Shown one piece after another: positions 1 through 7,441 of a stretch of DNA of 59,015 bases (its first letter is position 1; each line of letters opens with the position of its first letter). A program made the position numbers and the translations under genes. The stretch spans positions 1-59,015 of the forward strand of contig CACXYM010000011.1 of the NCBI GenBank assembly GCA_902771935.1. The letters are read 5' to 3'. The DNA comes from an uncultured Bacteroidales bacterium (lineage in GTDB: Bacteria; Bacteroidota; Bacteroidia; Bacteroidales; Paludibacteraceae). The notes beneath the pieces were generated by a model, which ran no database searches, was not told the DNA's origin, and saw nothing but the letters and a program-made list of their open reading frames with translations.

Positions 1-363
1 TGGATGCTTCCGCGCTTTAACGACTTCAATGTATCGAATACCGACCCTGCTAAAATGCTCGACTGCGGATTCATGCACTGGCTGTTCGGACACAAGAAAT
101 ATCGTTGGGATGCACGCCTCAAAGGTGGTCGCCGCGCGATCATCGTCTCCGGCGAATACGACAAAGTGTTCCCGATGGATATCTACCCCGAGTACCTTAT
201 TAAAGCAATGATTGCTTGCAATCTGGATAAGATGGAGCAACTCGGCGCCAATGAGGTAGCACCCGAGGACTTTGCGCTCTGTGAATATGTATGTACCTCC
301 AAAATGCCGCTACAAGCAATTGTACGCGAGGCGTTGGATTATATGAAGAAGGAGATTGAGTAA
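1..363 (+). CDS. nqrA: NQR subunit A, C-terminal part
   Basis: This is the C-terminal 120 residues of subunit A of the Na+-translocating NADH:quinone reductase; the gene enters from the left edge of the window and has no start here. The reading frame is open from base 1. The segment ends in the family's conserved tail, with CEYVCTSK followed by LQAIVREALDYMKKE. NqrA is the peripheral cytoplasmic subunit of the six-subunit complex that couples NADH oxidation and quinone reduction to Na+ export. The stop codon overlaps the start of nqrB as TAATG, so the two are translationally coupled. Confidence 0.93.
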   Translation, partial: WMLPRFNDFNVSNTDPAKMLDCGFMHWLFGHKKYRWDARLKGGRRAIIVSGEYDKVFPMDIYPEYLIKAMIACNLDKMEQLGANEVAPEDFALCEYVCTSKMPLQAIVREALDYMKKEIE

Positions 364-1565
364 TGGAAAAGTTCTATCAATTATGGAAGAAGTTCGGCAA
401 GAACTTCGAACAAGGCGGTAAGCTGTCGTGGTTGAGCAGTTTCTATGACGCCTTCGATACGTTCCTCTTCACGCCACAAACAACCGCAAAGCGCGTCGGC
501 GCACAGATTCACGACGGTTCGGATAGCAAACGCACGATGATTATCGTTGTATTGGCTCTCGTTCCTGCGCTGCTCTTCGGTATGTTCAATGTAGGTTATC
601 AACACCTGCTCGCCACAGGTCAATTGGCAGAAGGTCTGACCTGCGCATTGTGGTGGAAAGCTTTTGGCTTCGGACTGTTGGCAGTGCTGCCGCTGATTAT
701 CGTTTCCTATGCCGTTGGTCTGGGAATTGAGTTCGTTGTAGCACAAATCAAGCACGAAGAAGTTGCAGAAGGATTCCTGGTAACCGGATTTATTATCCCG
801 CTGATTGTTCCGATTAACACTCCGCTGTGGCAAGTAGCTATTGCGGTGGCTTTCGCAGTTATCTTCGCGAAAGAAGTATTCGGCGGAACAGGTTATAACA
901 TCTTCAACGTAGCTCTCATCGCACGTGCGTTCTTGTTCTTTGCTTACCCGTCATCCATGACCGGTGACAAGGCGTTTATCCGCACAGAAGGCACATGGGG
1001 TTGGGACGGTGGCCAAACACTGGTTGACGGTTTCACCGGTGCTACCCCACTCACCCAATTGGCTACTACCACCGAGGCAAACCTTATGCCGGCAGACTTC
1101 TGGACGGCTGTGAACGGACTGATTCCGGGTTCTGTAGGTGAGACATGTGTTTGGGCAATCGCTCTGGGCGCAATCTTACTGCTTGTGACTGGTGTAGCTT
1201 CTTGGAAGACTATGCTTGCAATCCTTGCAACAGCGGGCTGCACAGCTTGGTTGTTCAACGAATTTGGTCCTGATACCGCAGTTGCTAACTATCCTTGGTA
1301 CCTGCACCTGGTTACCGGTGGTCTGCTGTTCGGTGCTGTGTTCATGGCAACAGACCCTGTTACGTCAGCTCGTACCGAGTGCGGTAAGTGGATTTACGGT
1401 ATCCTAATCGGTTTCATGGTTATCGTTATCCGCATGTTCAACGCCGGTTATCCGGAAGGCATGATGCTTGCTATCCTGCTTGGCAATGCCTTTGCTCCGC
1501 TGATTGACTGGTGCGTGGTTCGTGCTAATATTAACAAACGCGCTAAAAGAGCGGCAATTAAATAG
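363..1565 (+). CDS. nqrB: NQR subunit B, FMN-binding membrane subunit
   Basis: Integral membrane subunit of the sodium pump, 400 residues with many hydrophobic helices from about residue 58 on. The sequence GFTGATPLT contains the flavinylation motif; Thr228 is the expected residue that takes covalent FMN through a phosphoester bond, by analogy with the NqrB family. The soluble N-terminal 50 residues precede the first membrane helix, as in other NqrB proteins. The start is fixed by the one-base TAATG overlap with nqrA. The gene lies in the order A-B-C-D-E-F, with Shine-Dalgarno sequences in front of nqrC, D, E and F that are unusually strong for this phylum. Confidence 0.96.
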   Translation: MEKFYQLWKKFGKNFEQGGKLSWLSSFYDAFDTFLFTPQTTAKRVGAQIHDGSDSKRTMIIVVLALVPALLFGMFNVGYQHLLATGQLAEGLTCALWWKAFGFGLLAVLPLIIVSYAVGLGIEFVVAQIKHEEVAEGFLVTGFIIPLIVPINTPLWQVAIAVAFAVIFAKEVFGGTGYNIFNVALIARAFLFFAYPSSMTGDKAFIRTEGTWGWDGGQTLVDGFTGATPLTQLATTTEANLMPADFWTAVNGLIPGSVGETCVWAIALGAILLLVTGVASWKTMLAILATAGCTAWLFNEFGPDTAVANYPWYLHLVTGGLLFGAVFMATDPVTSARTECGKWIYGILIGFMVIVIRMFNAGYPEGMMLAILLGNAFAPLIDWCVVRANINKRAKRAAIK

Positions 1566-1576
1566 GAGGACGAATT

Positions 1577-2356
1577 ATGGCAAAGAAATATATTTGTAAG
1601 GTGTGCGGCTACGTTCACACAGGTGACAAAGCGCCGGCTGTTTGCCCACAATGCCAACAGACCAATTGCTTTGAGCCCGAGAAGTCCAAGGGACTTGACA
1701 CCAACTCGAATGTTTATACGATTATCTACGCAACTATTGTAGTGGTGATTGTGGCTGTGCTGCTGGCAGTTATCAGCCAAGTGCTTAGTCCACGTCAGGA
1801 GGCGAACAAACGTCTCGACGTGCAGAAGCAGATTCTCACCGCTCTCAATGTGGATTACAGCCAAGCTGATCCCGCTGCGCTCTATGACGAATATGTCAAA
1901 GAGGAAGAATGGGACGGCAAGCCTGTTTTCTATGCAACAATAGATAATACCAACTACACCGTACTTCCGTTGAAGGGACAAGGTCTGTGGGGCGGCATCT
2001 GGGGCTATATTGCTTTGGAGGACGACCTCAATACCGTTTACGGTATCAACTTCGGCCACGAGTCAGAGACTCCGGGCTTGGGCGCTGAAATCGTGACGGA
2101 GAAGTTCCGCAGTCAGTTCTTCGGCAAGCACATCAAGGATGGCGAAGGCAATCTCCGCTCCATTGCCGTACTCAAGGAAGGCAAACGTGCCGACGAAGGA
2201 CAAGAGCAAGTGGATGCCGTCAGTGGTGCTACCATCACTTCTACCGGTGTCAACGACATGTTGCTCAACTCGCTCGACGAGTACAAGGATTTCCTCGAGC
2301 AGATTCCTGCTGCAGGTGTAGAAGAATTGTTAAACGATAACGAAGAGGAGGATTAA
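1577..2356 (+). CDS. nqrC: NQR subunit C with N-terminal rubredoxin-like domain
   Basis: FMN-carrying subunit of the sodium pump. The normal NqrC body starts near residue 41 with NSNVYTIIYATIVVVIVAVL (single membrane anchor), then HESETPGLGAE at 161-171 and the flavinylation motif SGAT with Thr219 as the predicted FMN attachment site. Ahead of this sits an extra 40-residue module, YICKVCGYVHTGDKAPAVCPQC, spanning residues 5-26, with Cys7, Cys10, Cys23 and Cys26. That is the two-knuckle pattern of rubredoxin or of the rubrerythrin C-terminal domain, so it probably binds one Fe or Zn. The module faces the cytoplasm if the anchor has the usual orientation. A strong ribosome site (AGGAGG) seven bases before ATG 1577 supports this start and therefore the fusion. 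In canonical NqrC the protein begins just before the anchor. Confidence 0.93.
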   Translation: MAKKYICKVCGYVHTGDKAPAVCPQCQQTNCFEPEKSKGLDTNSNVYTIIYATIVVVIVAVLLAVISQVLSPRQEANKRLDVQKQILTALNVDYSQADPAALYDEYVKEEEWDGKPVFYATIDNTNYTVLPLKGQGLWGGIWGYIALEDDLNTVYGINFGHESETPGLGAEIVTEKFRSQFFGKHIKDGEGNLRSIAVLKEGKRADEGQEQVDAVSGATITSTGVNDMLLNSLDEYKDFLEQIPAAGVEELLNDNEEED

Positions 2357-2357
2357 T

Positions 2358-2990
2358 ATGGCACTTAGTAAGAAAACAAAAGAGGCCTTCCTTGGTCCTC
2401 TCAACATCAACAACCCTGTCCTCGTGCAGATTCTGGGTATCTGTTCTGCTTTGGCAGTAACGGTACAACTCAAACCTGCTTTGGTGATGGGTATATCAGT
2501 GACCATCATCGTCGCTTTGTCGAACGTAGTGGTTTCACTGATTCGTAACTCGATTCCCGCTCGTATCCGTATCATCATCCAACTGGTGGTTGTAGCGGCG
2601 CTCGTGACTATCGTGAGCGAAGTACTCAAGGCTTTTGCTTACGATGTAGCGATGCAACTGAGCGTTTATCTCGGTTTGATTATTACCAACTGTATTCTGA
2701 TGGGTCGTCTGGAGGCGTTCGCTATGTCGAACAATGTCTTTGACTCATTGCTTGACGGTCTGGGCAACGGCTTTGGTTATGCGTGGATCTTAGTGGTCGT
2801 AGCGTTCGTGCGCGAGCTCTTTGGAGCCGGTACACTGCTCGGTTATCAAATCATTCCTCAGAGCTGGTATGTGGCCAATGGCGGCTTCTATGAGAACTGC
2901 GGTATGATGCTTATGCCGGCTATGGCACTTATTCTCGTGGGATGTATCATCTGGGCTCACAGAGCCATTAACGACAAGGAGGCTAAGTAA
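2358..2990 (+). CDS. nqrD: NQR subunit D, membrane subunit
   Basis: Membrane subunit of the sodium pump, 210 residues, almost wholly hydrophobic with about six helices. It is the homologue of RnfE/NqrD. Recognisable blocks are the [15 protein letters not shown]-type segment near residue 108, containing the cysteine that together with one in NqrE ligates the intramembrane [2Fe-2S] centre in the known complex, and the C-terminal hydrophobic tail. AGGAGG stands eight bases before the ATG. Only one base separates it from the nqrC stop codon, and its own stop overlaps nqrE by one base. Confidence 0.95.
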   Translation: MALSKKTKEAFLGPLNINNPVLVQILGICSALAVTVQLKPALVMGISVTIIVALSNVVVSLIRNSIPARIRIIIQLVVVAALVTIVSEVLKAFAYDVAMQLSVYLGLIITNCILMGRLEAFAMSNNVFDSLLDGLGNGFGYAWILVVVAFVRELFGAGTLLGYQIIPQSWYVANGGFYENCGMMLMPAMALILVGCIIWAHRAINDKEAK

Positions 2991-3598
2991 TGGAACATGC
3001 TATTAGTTTGTTTGTTCGCTCGATTTTCGCGGACAATATGATTTTCGCTTTCTTCCTCGGCATGTGTTCGTACCTTGCCGTGTCGAAGGACGTTAAGACA
3101 GCAGCCGGTCTGGGTGTGGCAGTTATCTTTGTCGAACTCATTACCTTGCCGGTTAACTACCTGCTGCAAGTATATGTTCTTACCCCGCTGGGCTTAGGCT
3201 ACCTGAGTTTCATCCTCTTCATCGCTGTGATTGCCGCTATCGTGCAACTCGTCGAGATGATTGTTGAGAAGTTCAGCCCCTCGCTCTATAACGCACTGGG
3301 TATTTTCCTGCCCCTTATCGCCGTTAACTGCGCGATTATGGGTGCCTCTCTGTTCATGCAACAGCGCGTGCAACTTGACCCCGAGAACGTGAAAGCTATC
3401 GCCAATATCGGTGACGCCTTCGCTTACGCTATCGGTTCCGGTATCGGATGGATGCTGGCTATCGTAGCCCTCGCGGGTATTCGTGAAAAAATGGAGTATA
3501 ACGACGTTCCGAAGCCGCTGCAGGGTATTGGTATCACCTTTATCACTGTAGGTCTGATGGCGCTTGCCTTCATGTGCTTCTCAGGACTTAATATCTAA
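2990..3598 (+). CDS. nqrE: NQR subunit E, membrane subunit
   Basis: Membrane subunit of the sodium pump, 202 residues, paralogous to NqrD with inverted topology. The start [20 protein letters not shown] is nearly invariant in the family, and the [11 protein letters not shown] segment carries the conserved cysteine that should share the intramembrane iron-sulfur centre with NqrD. The end, [19 protein letters not shown], is followed by one more hydrophobic helix. The gene starts at the TAATG overlap with nqrD. A strong AAGGAGG ribosome site follows its stop codon and serves nqrF. Confidence 0.96.
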   Translation: MEHAISLFVRSIFADNMIFAFFLGMCSYLAVSKDVKTAAGLGVAVIFVELITLPVNYLLQVYVLTPLGLGYLSFILFIAVIAAIVQLVEMIVEKFSPSLYNALGIFLPLIAVNCAIMGASLFMQQRVQLDPENVKAIANIGDAFAYAIGSGIGWMLAIVALAGIREKMEYNDVPKPLQGIGITFITVGLMALAFMCFSGLNI

Positions 3599-3610
3599 GG
3601 AGGAACAACT

Positions 3611-4891
3611 ATGAATATTACAGCTATTTTATATGCAGTGTTGGTATTCCTCGTAGTGATACTCCTGCTCGTTGTTATTCTGCTCGTGGCTAAGCGTTAT
3701 CTCGTTGCTTCCGGCGACGTGAAAGTAACCATCAACGGTGACAAAGTCTATGACATCCCTGCCGGCGGTACCCTACTCGCTTCACTCAATAACGCCGGCG
3801 TGCACCTGCCTTCCGCTTGCGGTGGTAAAGGTAGTTGCGGACAGTGCAAATGCCAAGTCCTCGAAGGCGGTGGAGAAATCCTCCCGACTGAAACGGTGCA
3901 TTTCTCACGTAAACAACAGAAAGACCACTGGCGTCTCGGATGCCAAGTCAAAGTAAAGAATGACCTCTCCCTCAAAATGGATGAGTCTATTCTCGGCGTT
4001 AAGGAATGGGAATGCGAAGTTATTTCGAACAAGAACGTTGCAACCTTTATCAAAGAGTTCAAAGTCGCACTGCCTCCTGGAGAGCACATGGACTTCGAAC
4101 CCGGTTCATACGCCCAGATTCGTATTCCTGAATACGATATCGATTACGACCGCGACATGGATAAATCGCTTATCGGCGACCTCTATCTGCCGGCTTGGAA
4201 GAACTTTGGACTCTTCGGACTGAAACAGAAGAATACAGAAGCTACTATCCGTGCTTACTCTATGGCCAACTATCCGGACGAAGGTGATATCATCACCCTT
4301 ACTGTTCGTATTGCAACTCCGCCTTTCAAACCGAAAGACCAGTGCCCGAACGGACCGGAATTTATGGATGTGCCATGCGGTATTGCTTCCACCTATATCT
4401 TCTCGCTCAAACCCGGCGATAAGGTTATGATGTCCGGTCCTTACGGTGAGTTCCACCCTGTTTACGATAGTAAGAAGGAAATGATTTGGGTCGGTGGTGG
4501 TGCCGGAATGGCTCCTCTGCGTGCGCAGATCATGCACATGCTCAAGACACGCAACTGCCGCGACCGTGAAATGCACTATTTCTATGGTGCACGTGCTATC
4601 GACGAGGTATTCTTCCTCGAAGACTTCCTCGCTCTGGAGAAAGAGTTCCCGAACTTCCACTTCCATCTGGCACTCGACCGTCCGGACCCGAAGGCAGATT
4701 CACTCGGCGTCAAATATACAGCCGGCTTCATTGCTCCTGTCATGGGTGATACGTACCTCAAGCAGCACGAAGCTCCGGAAGACATTGAGTACTATCTCTG
4801 CGGACCTCCAATGATGGCGAAGACCGTCCTCGACCTGCTCCACTCTCTCGGCGTCAGCGACGAGGACATCCGATTCGACAATTTCGGATAA
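3611..4891 (+). CDS. nqrF: NQR subunit F, NADH-oxidising subunit
   Basis: Entry point for electrons in the sodium pump: takes a hydride from NADH to FAD and passes electrons through a [2Fe-2S] cluster. Residues 1-28 form the membrane anchor. The plant-type ferredoxin domain has Cys70, Cys76, Cys79 and Cys111 (pattern C-GGKGS-C-GQ-C), with the same spacing as characterised NqrF proteins. The ferredoxin reductase-like part has the FAD motif RAYSMANYP at about 214-222, the nucleotide loop GGGAGMAPLR, and CGPPMM near the C-terminus. Length 426 is typical. It is the last gene of the operon; a hairpin terminator follows 22 bases later. Confidence 0.96.
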   Translation: MNITAILYAVLVFLVVILLLVVILLVAKRYLVASGDVKVTINGDKVYDIPAGGTLLASLNNAGVHLPSACGGKGSCGQCKCQVLEGGGEILPTETVHFSRKQQKDHWRLGCQVKVKNDLSLKMDESILGVKEWECEVISNKNVATFIKEFKVALPPGEHMDFEPGSYAQIRIPEYDIDYDRDMDKSLIGDLYLPAWKNFGLFGLKQKNTEATIRAYSMANYPDEGDIITLTVRIATPPFKPKDQCPNGPEFMDVPCGIASTYIFSLKPGDKVMMSGPYGEFHPVYDSKKEMIWVGGGAGMAPLRAQIMHMLKTRNCRDREMHYFYGARAIDEVFFLEDFLALEKEFPNFHFHLALDRPDPKADSLGVKYTAGFIAPVMGDTYLKQHEAPEDIEYYLCGPPMMAKTVLDLLHSLGVSDEDIRFDNFG

Positions 4892-4912
4892 TCCGTCAAA
4901 TGGATTTATATC

Positions 4913-4946
4913 AAAAAAGTGCAGGGTTTCGGTCCTGCACTTTTTT
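4913..4946. terminator. bidirectional intrinsic terminator
   Basis: Perfect stem AGTGCAGG/CCTGCACT extended by A6 on the left and T6 on the right, with a loop of eight bases. It lies between the convergent ends of nqrF (plus) and the vWA gene (minus) and can end both transcripts. The stem sequence recurs in other terminators in this window (35467-35501 and, partly, 39211-39236). Confidence 0.9.
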
Positions 4947-4964
4947 ATTGTGGTTGTTGAAAAT

Positions 4965-5648
4965 TTACTTCTCAAAATACTCTTCAGAGAAGCGGGCACG
5001 CATCTTCTTTTTCTCAGCCACCGAAGCTCCAACGCAGCAAGGCGCAGCCATCTTGTCATAGAAACGTTCACTCGCATTCTCGCAAGTAGCGAACATCTGC
5101 TTCGTTCCTTTGCCGGTCTTTTCCCAAACAACCGTGTTCGTAATAGCAATCGTAGATGCAACGCGTGTAATGTCCTCACCGGCGCCAATAAAGGCAAACA
5201 TCCAACCATCGGCCTTGCAATCGTCTATCAGTCTTTTGATAGCAGAGGCTGTCCATTCTTTGGAAGCATTCTCGTAGCCGTCGGTAATAATGGTAACAAG
5301 TACGGCAGCATCTTCGATATCTTTGATATCGTTTTTCAGATGCTTGATGGTCGACCCGATAGCATCAAAAAGCGGTGTAGAGCAACATGGCTCGTACTGA
5401 GCGGGTGTGAGCTTGTCTGCTTCGGCAATCGGTTTCTTATCCAAAATCATTTGCACACCACATCCGCAGAAAGCAGCAAGTGAAACAAAATGTTCCTGCG
5501 TGTCTTTGTGCTTGTCTTGCGCCACACGAATAGTGCCAAGTGTCTCATTGTAACCGTCGATAGCTTCCTTGCGGATATCTTCCATCGAACCGGATTTGTC
5601 AAGAATAACAAGATTGAAGACTTGTGTTTTTGTTGATGTCGTTTTCAT
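4965..5648 (-). CDS. von Willebrand factor A domain protein
   Basis: A 227-residue cytoplasmic protein that is essentially one vWA domain. The metal-ion-dependent adhesion site is intact: D-K-S-G-S at residues 17-21, Thr91 in CSTPLFDA, and Asp123 in ITDGYEN. No signal peptide or membrane segment is visible. Such single-domain, TerY-like vWA proteins usually act as metal-dependent protein-interaction modules, but the partner is not shown by the neighbours: nqrF converges on it and the next gene upstream is divergent. Two unusual CC pairs occur (residues 88-89 and 204-205). The start is ATG 5648, about 50 bp after a good -7 box. Specific role unknown. Confidence 0.85.
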   Translation of the reverse strand: MKTTSTKTQVFNLVILDKSGSMEDIRKEAIDGYNETLGTIRVAQDKHKDTQEHFVSLAAFCGCGVQMILDKKPIAEADKLTPAQYEPCCSTPLFDAIGSTIKHLKNDIKDIEDAAVLVTIITDGYENASKEWTASAIKRLIDDCKADGWMFAFIGAGEDITRVASTIAITNTVVWEKTGKGTKQMFATCENASERFYDKMAAPCCVGASVAEKKKMRARFSEEYFEK

Positions 5649-5698
5649 AATGCATACAATTTAGTGGTTAAACATAGGATTTATGTCGTTTGACGGTG

Positions 5699-5706
5699 CA
5701 AAAGTA
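5699..5706 (-). promoter_or_regulatory. -7 box for the vWA gene
   Basis: Read on the minus strand this is TACTTTTG, a match to the Bacteroidota -7 consensus TAnnTTTG. No convincing TTTG is present 20 bp upstream, so the promoter is incomplete. It lies about 50 bp ahead of the vWA start. Confidence 0.5.
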
Positions 5707-5788
5707 CTATAATTATATATAATAAGGAGTATAGAAACGAATTACAAGGCTTGCAAAGCATAAAAATTGCCATTTGTAGGGTTTAGGA

Positions 5789-5820
5789 TTTGGAGGAATG
5801 AATTATTTTTTGTACTTTTG
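5789..5820 (+). promoter_or_regulatory. promoter for the gene at 5843
   Basis: TTTG (5789-5792), 20 bp, TACTTTTG (5813-5820): exact Bacteroidota housekeeping promoter. Transcription should begin near 5827, so the in-frame ATG at 5798 cannot be the start of the downstream gene. Confidence 0.85.
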
Positions 5821-5842
5821 CCGTCGGAAAAGTATGTTTTGT

Positions 5843-6655
5843 ATGAAAGACGCACAATTACTTCGCTTACGCTACCGTTATCCAAGTTTGGACGAAGCGG
5901 ATCTGCAGATAGAAGCCTCGTGGCAGGAACTTGAACGAGAAGCCAAAGGATGTGGCCGACGCATGGTTGAGAAGATGGCAAGACCGATGCGGGCTCGGAT
6001 GGCCGAACCGTGCTATATGGAAGAAGCAATGGATGAAGCGCCGTGTGCAGGTGCTGCCGGAGCACGACTCTTGGCTGCTGAACTCGAGCCGGTTCCACAG
6101 GAAATAGACTATGACTTTGAGACGGAACGTCAACGGATGATGCAGGAGATTCGTGAGCGTATTGAACGGCTACGCGAGTTGGGCGTAGATGAACTCGTCC
6201 TACGGAAATTGCTGGAGAAAGAAGATACACTCAGTCGGCTGGTCATCACACGTGATTACCGCATTATACTGCCCGATTACCATGATATGGAGATTGAGAT
6301 GACACCTCTGCCGAAAGCCGTCTTTCTGCTTTTTCTGAAACACGAGGAAGGTATTCCTTTCAAGTTTCTGTCGGACTACGAAGAAGAACTACGCACTATT
6401 TACATGCAACTCACAGACCGCGTACAGACCGAAGTGATAGACAAAAGTATTCAGGCACTGTGCGACCCGACGCAGAACGCTATCAACGAGAAATGCGCAC
6501 GCATACGCGAAGCCTTTGTCAGTAAGTTCGACGAGCGTTTGGCGCAGTATTACTTCGTAACGGGCAAGCGTGGTGAATCCAAACGCATCCAATTACAAAG
6601 AAACTTAGTTATTTGGGATTCTTCTTTTCCTCACGCAGTTCATCCAAGTAACTAG
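5843..6655 (+). CDS. conserved Bacteroidales protein, function unknown
   Basis: A 270-residue soluble protein. I recognise the C-terminal half as a block widespread in Bacteroidales genomes: VITRDYRIILPDYHDMEIEM, then PLPKAVFLLFLKHEEGI, NAINEKCARIREAF, and a GKRGESKRI-like end. The PLPKAVFLLFL region looks like the start of a winged-helix fold, but that is inference. The N-terminal part is helical, charged and rich in Met, Ala and Arg (residues 25-75), unlike the rest. ATG 5834 is a possible alternative start; ATG 5843 begins MKDAQLLRLRYRYP. The family usually ends soon after the VIW motif; here the frame runs about 12 residues further, and the 3' end overlaps the convergent K+ channel gene by 47 bp. 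Confidence 0.75.
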   Translation: MKDAQLLRLRYRYPSLDEADLQIEASWQELEREAKGCGRRMVEKMARPMRARMAEPCYMEEAMDEAPCAGAAGARLLAAELEPVPQEIDYDFETERQRMMQEIRERIERLRELGVDELVLRKLLEKEDTLSRLVITRDYRIILPDYHDMEIEMTPLPKAVFLLFLKHEEGIPFKFLSDYEEELRTIYMQLTDRVQTEVIDKSIQALCDPTQNAINEKCARIREAFVSKFDERLAQYYFVTGKRGESKRIQLQRNLVIWDSSFPHAVHPSN

Positions 6656-7337
6656 CTGTAATGACGCCAGATGGTAACGCTATAACTGCTATGCCGAAAA
6701 CAGCAGAGAACATACTGATAACACGGCCGATATCCGTCTCCGGATATATGTCGCCGTAACCAACTGTCGTAAGCGTAGTAGTAGCCCAGTAAAGCGCATC
6801 AAAGAAGGAGCCAAACATCTCTGAATCCTCCAAGTTGAACATAATGAGCGCTGTGGTAATGATATATCCTACTGCTATAAGAAAGACCGTGAACAAAATG
6901 CGACGCTCCTTACGCAACACACGAAAGAGAATACGGATGTTTTTCGAATAACGCATGAAACGTAGAACGCGCAATATCTTAAATAGACGCGTGATACGGA
7001 ACAGTTTGAAGGCACGACTGAAGAAGGTAAAGGACGGAATAATGGACAACAAATCCACAATAGCCAATGGTGTGAAAGGATAAAGCAAGAACGCCTTCCA
7101 TTTAGGACGATTGGACAGTTTATAATCCGCTGTCATCCAGCGAAATATGTAGTCGATAATAAAGACGCAAACCGACACACGGTCAAACCAGATAAACATG
7201 GGTGTTTGCTCACGGAAAGCCAGCGGGATAAGGCTGATAACAATAAAAATCAGCATCAGCCAATCGTACAACTTGCTATTAACGGCAGGGCTATCCGTCT
7301 CGATGATGTCATATAAATTCTTTCTCCAGTTACTCAT
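6609..7337 (-). CDS. voltage-gated-type potassium channel
   Basis: Six-transmembrane ion channel subunit of 242 residues (Ion_trans family). S1-S3 cover about residues 25-105. The S4 voltage-sensor-like helix runs from about 108 to 128 with basic residues every third position (RAFKLFRITRLFKILRVLR). The pore carries the K+ selectivity filter TVGYGD at 191-196, followed by S6 ending near 230. There is no cytoplasmic RCK or cyclic-nucleotide domain, so it resembles compact KvAP-like bacterial channels. It should act as a homotetramer in the inner membrane. Its promoter at 7375-7406 is separate from the mutA-mutB transcript. Confidence 0.92.
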   Translation of the reverse strand: MSNWRKNLYDIIETDSPAVNSKLYDWLMLIFIVISLIPLAFREQTPMFIWFDRVSVCVFIIDYIFRWMTADYKLSNRPKWKAFLLYPFTPLAIVDLLSIIPSFTFFSRAFKLFRITRLFKILRVLRFMRYSKNIRILFRVLRKERRILFTVFLIAVGYIITTALIMFNLEDSEMFGSFFDALYWATTTLTTVGYGDIYPETDIGRVISMFSAVFGIAVIALPSGVITASYLDELREEKKNPK

Positions 7338-7374
7338 ATAAGTTCACTTTCTTGTTCTGCACGCATTCAGCGTG

Positions 7375-7406
7375 CAAAAGTACATCAAAAAAATGACATA
7401 CGCAAG
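7375..7406 (-). promoter_or_regulatory. promoter for the K+ channel
   Basis: Minus strand: CTTG (7406-7403), 20 bp, TACTTTTG (7382-7375). The -33 box has one mismatch, but the spacer (CGTATGTCATTTTTTTGATG) matches the extended pattern seen in other promoters here. It overlaps the terminator hairpin of mutB. Confidence 0.75.
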
Positions 7407-7425
7407 CGCATATGTCATTTTTTGA
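7385..7425 (-). terminator. terminator of the mutA-mutB transcript
   Basis: Long hairpin, TCA7TGACATA / TATGTCAT6GA around the loop CGCAAGCGCA, starting 17 bases after the mutB stop codon. It provides a T-run on the minus strand. The same DNA holds the -33 region of the next promoter. Confidence 0.8.
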
Positions 7426-7441
7426 TAGAATTGGTGCAATT

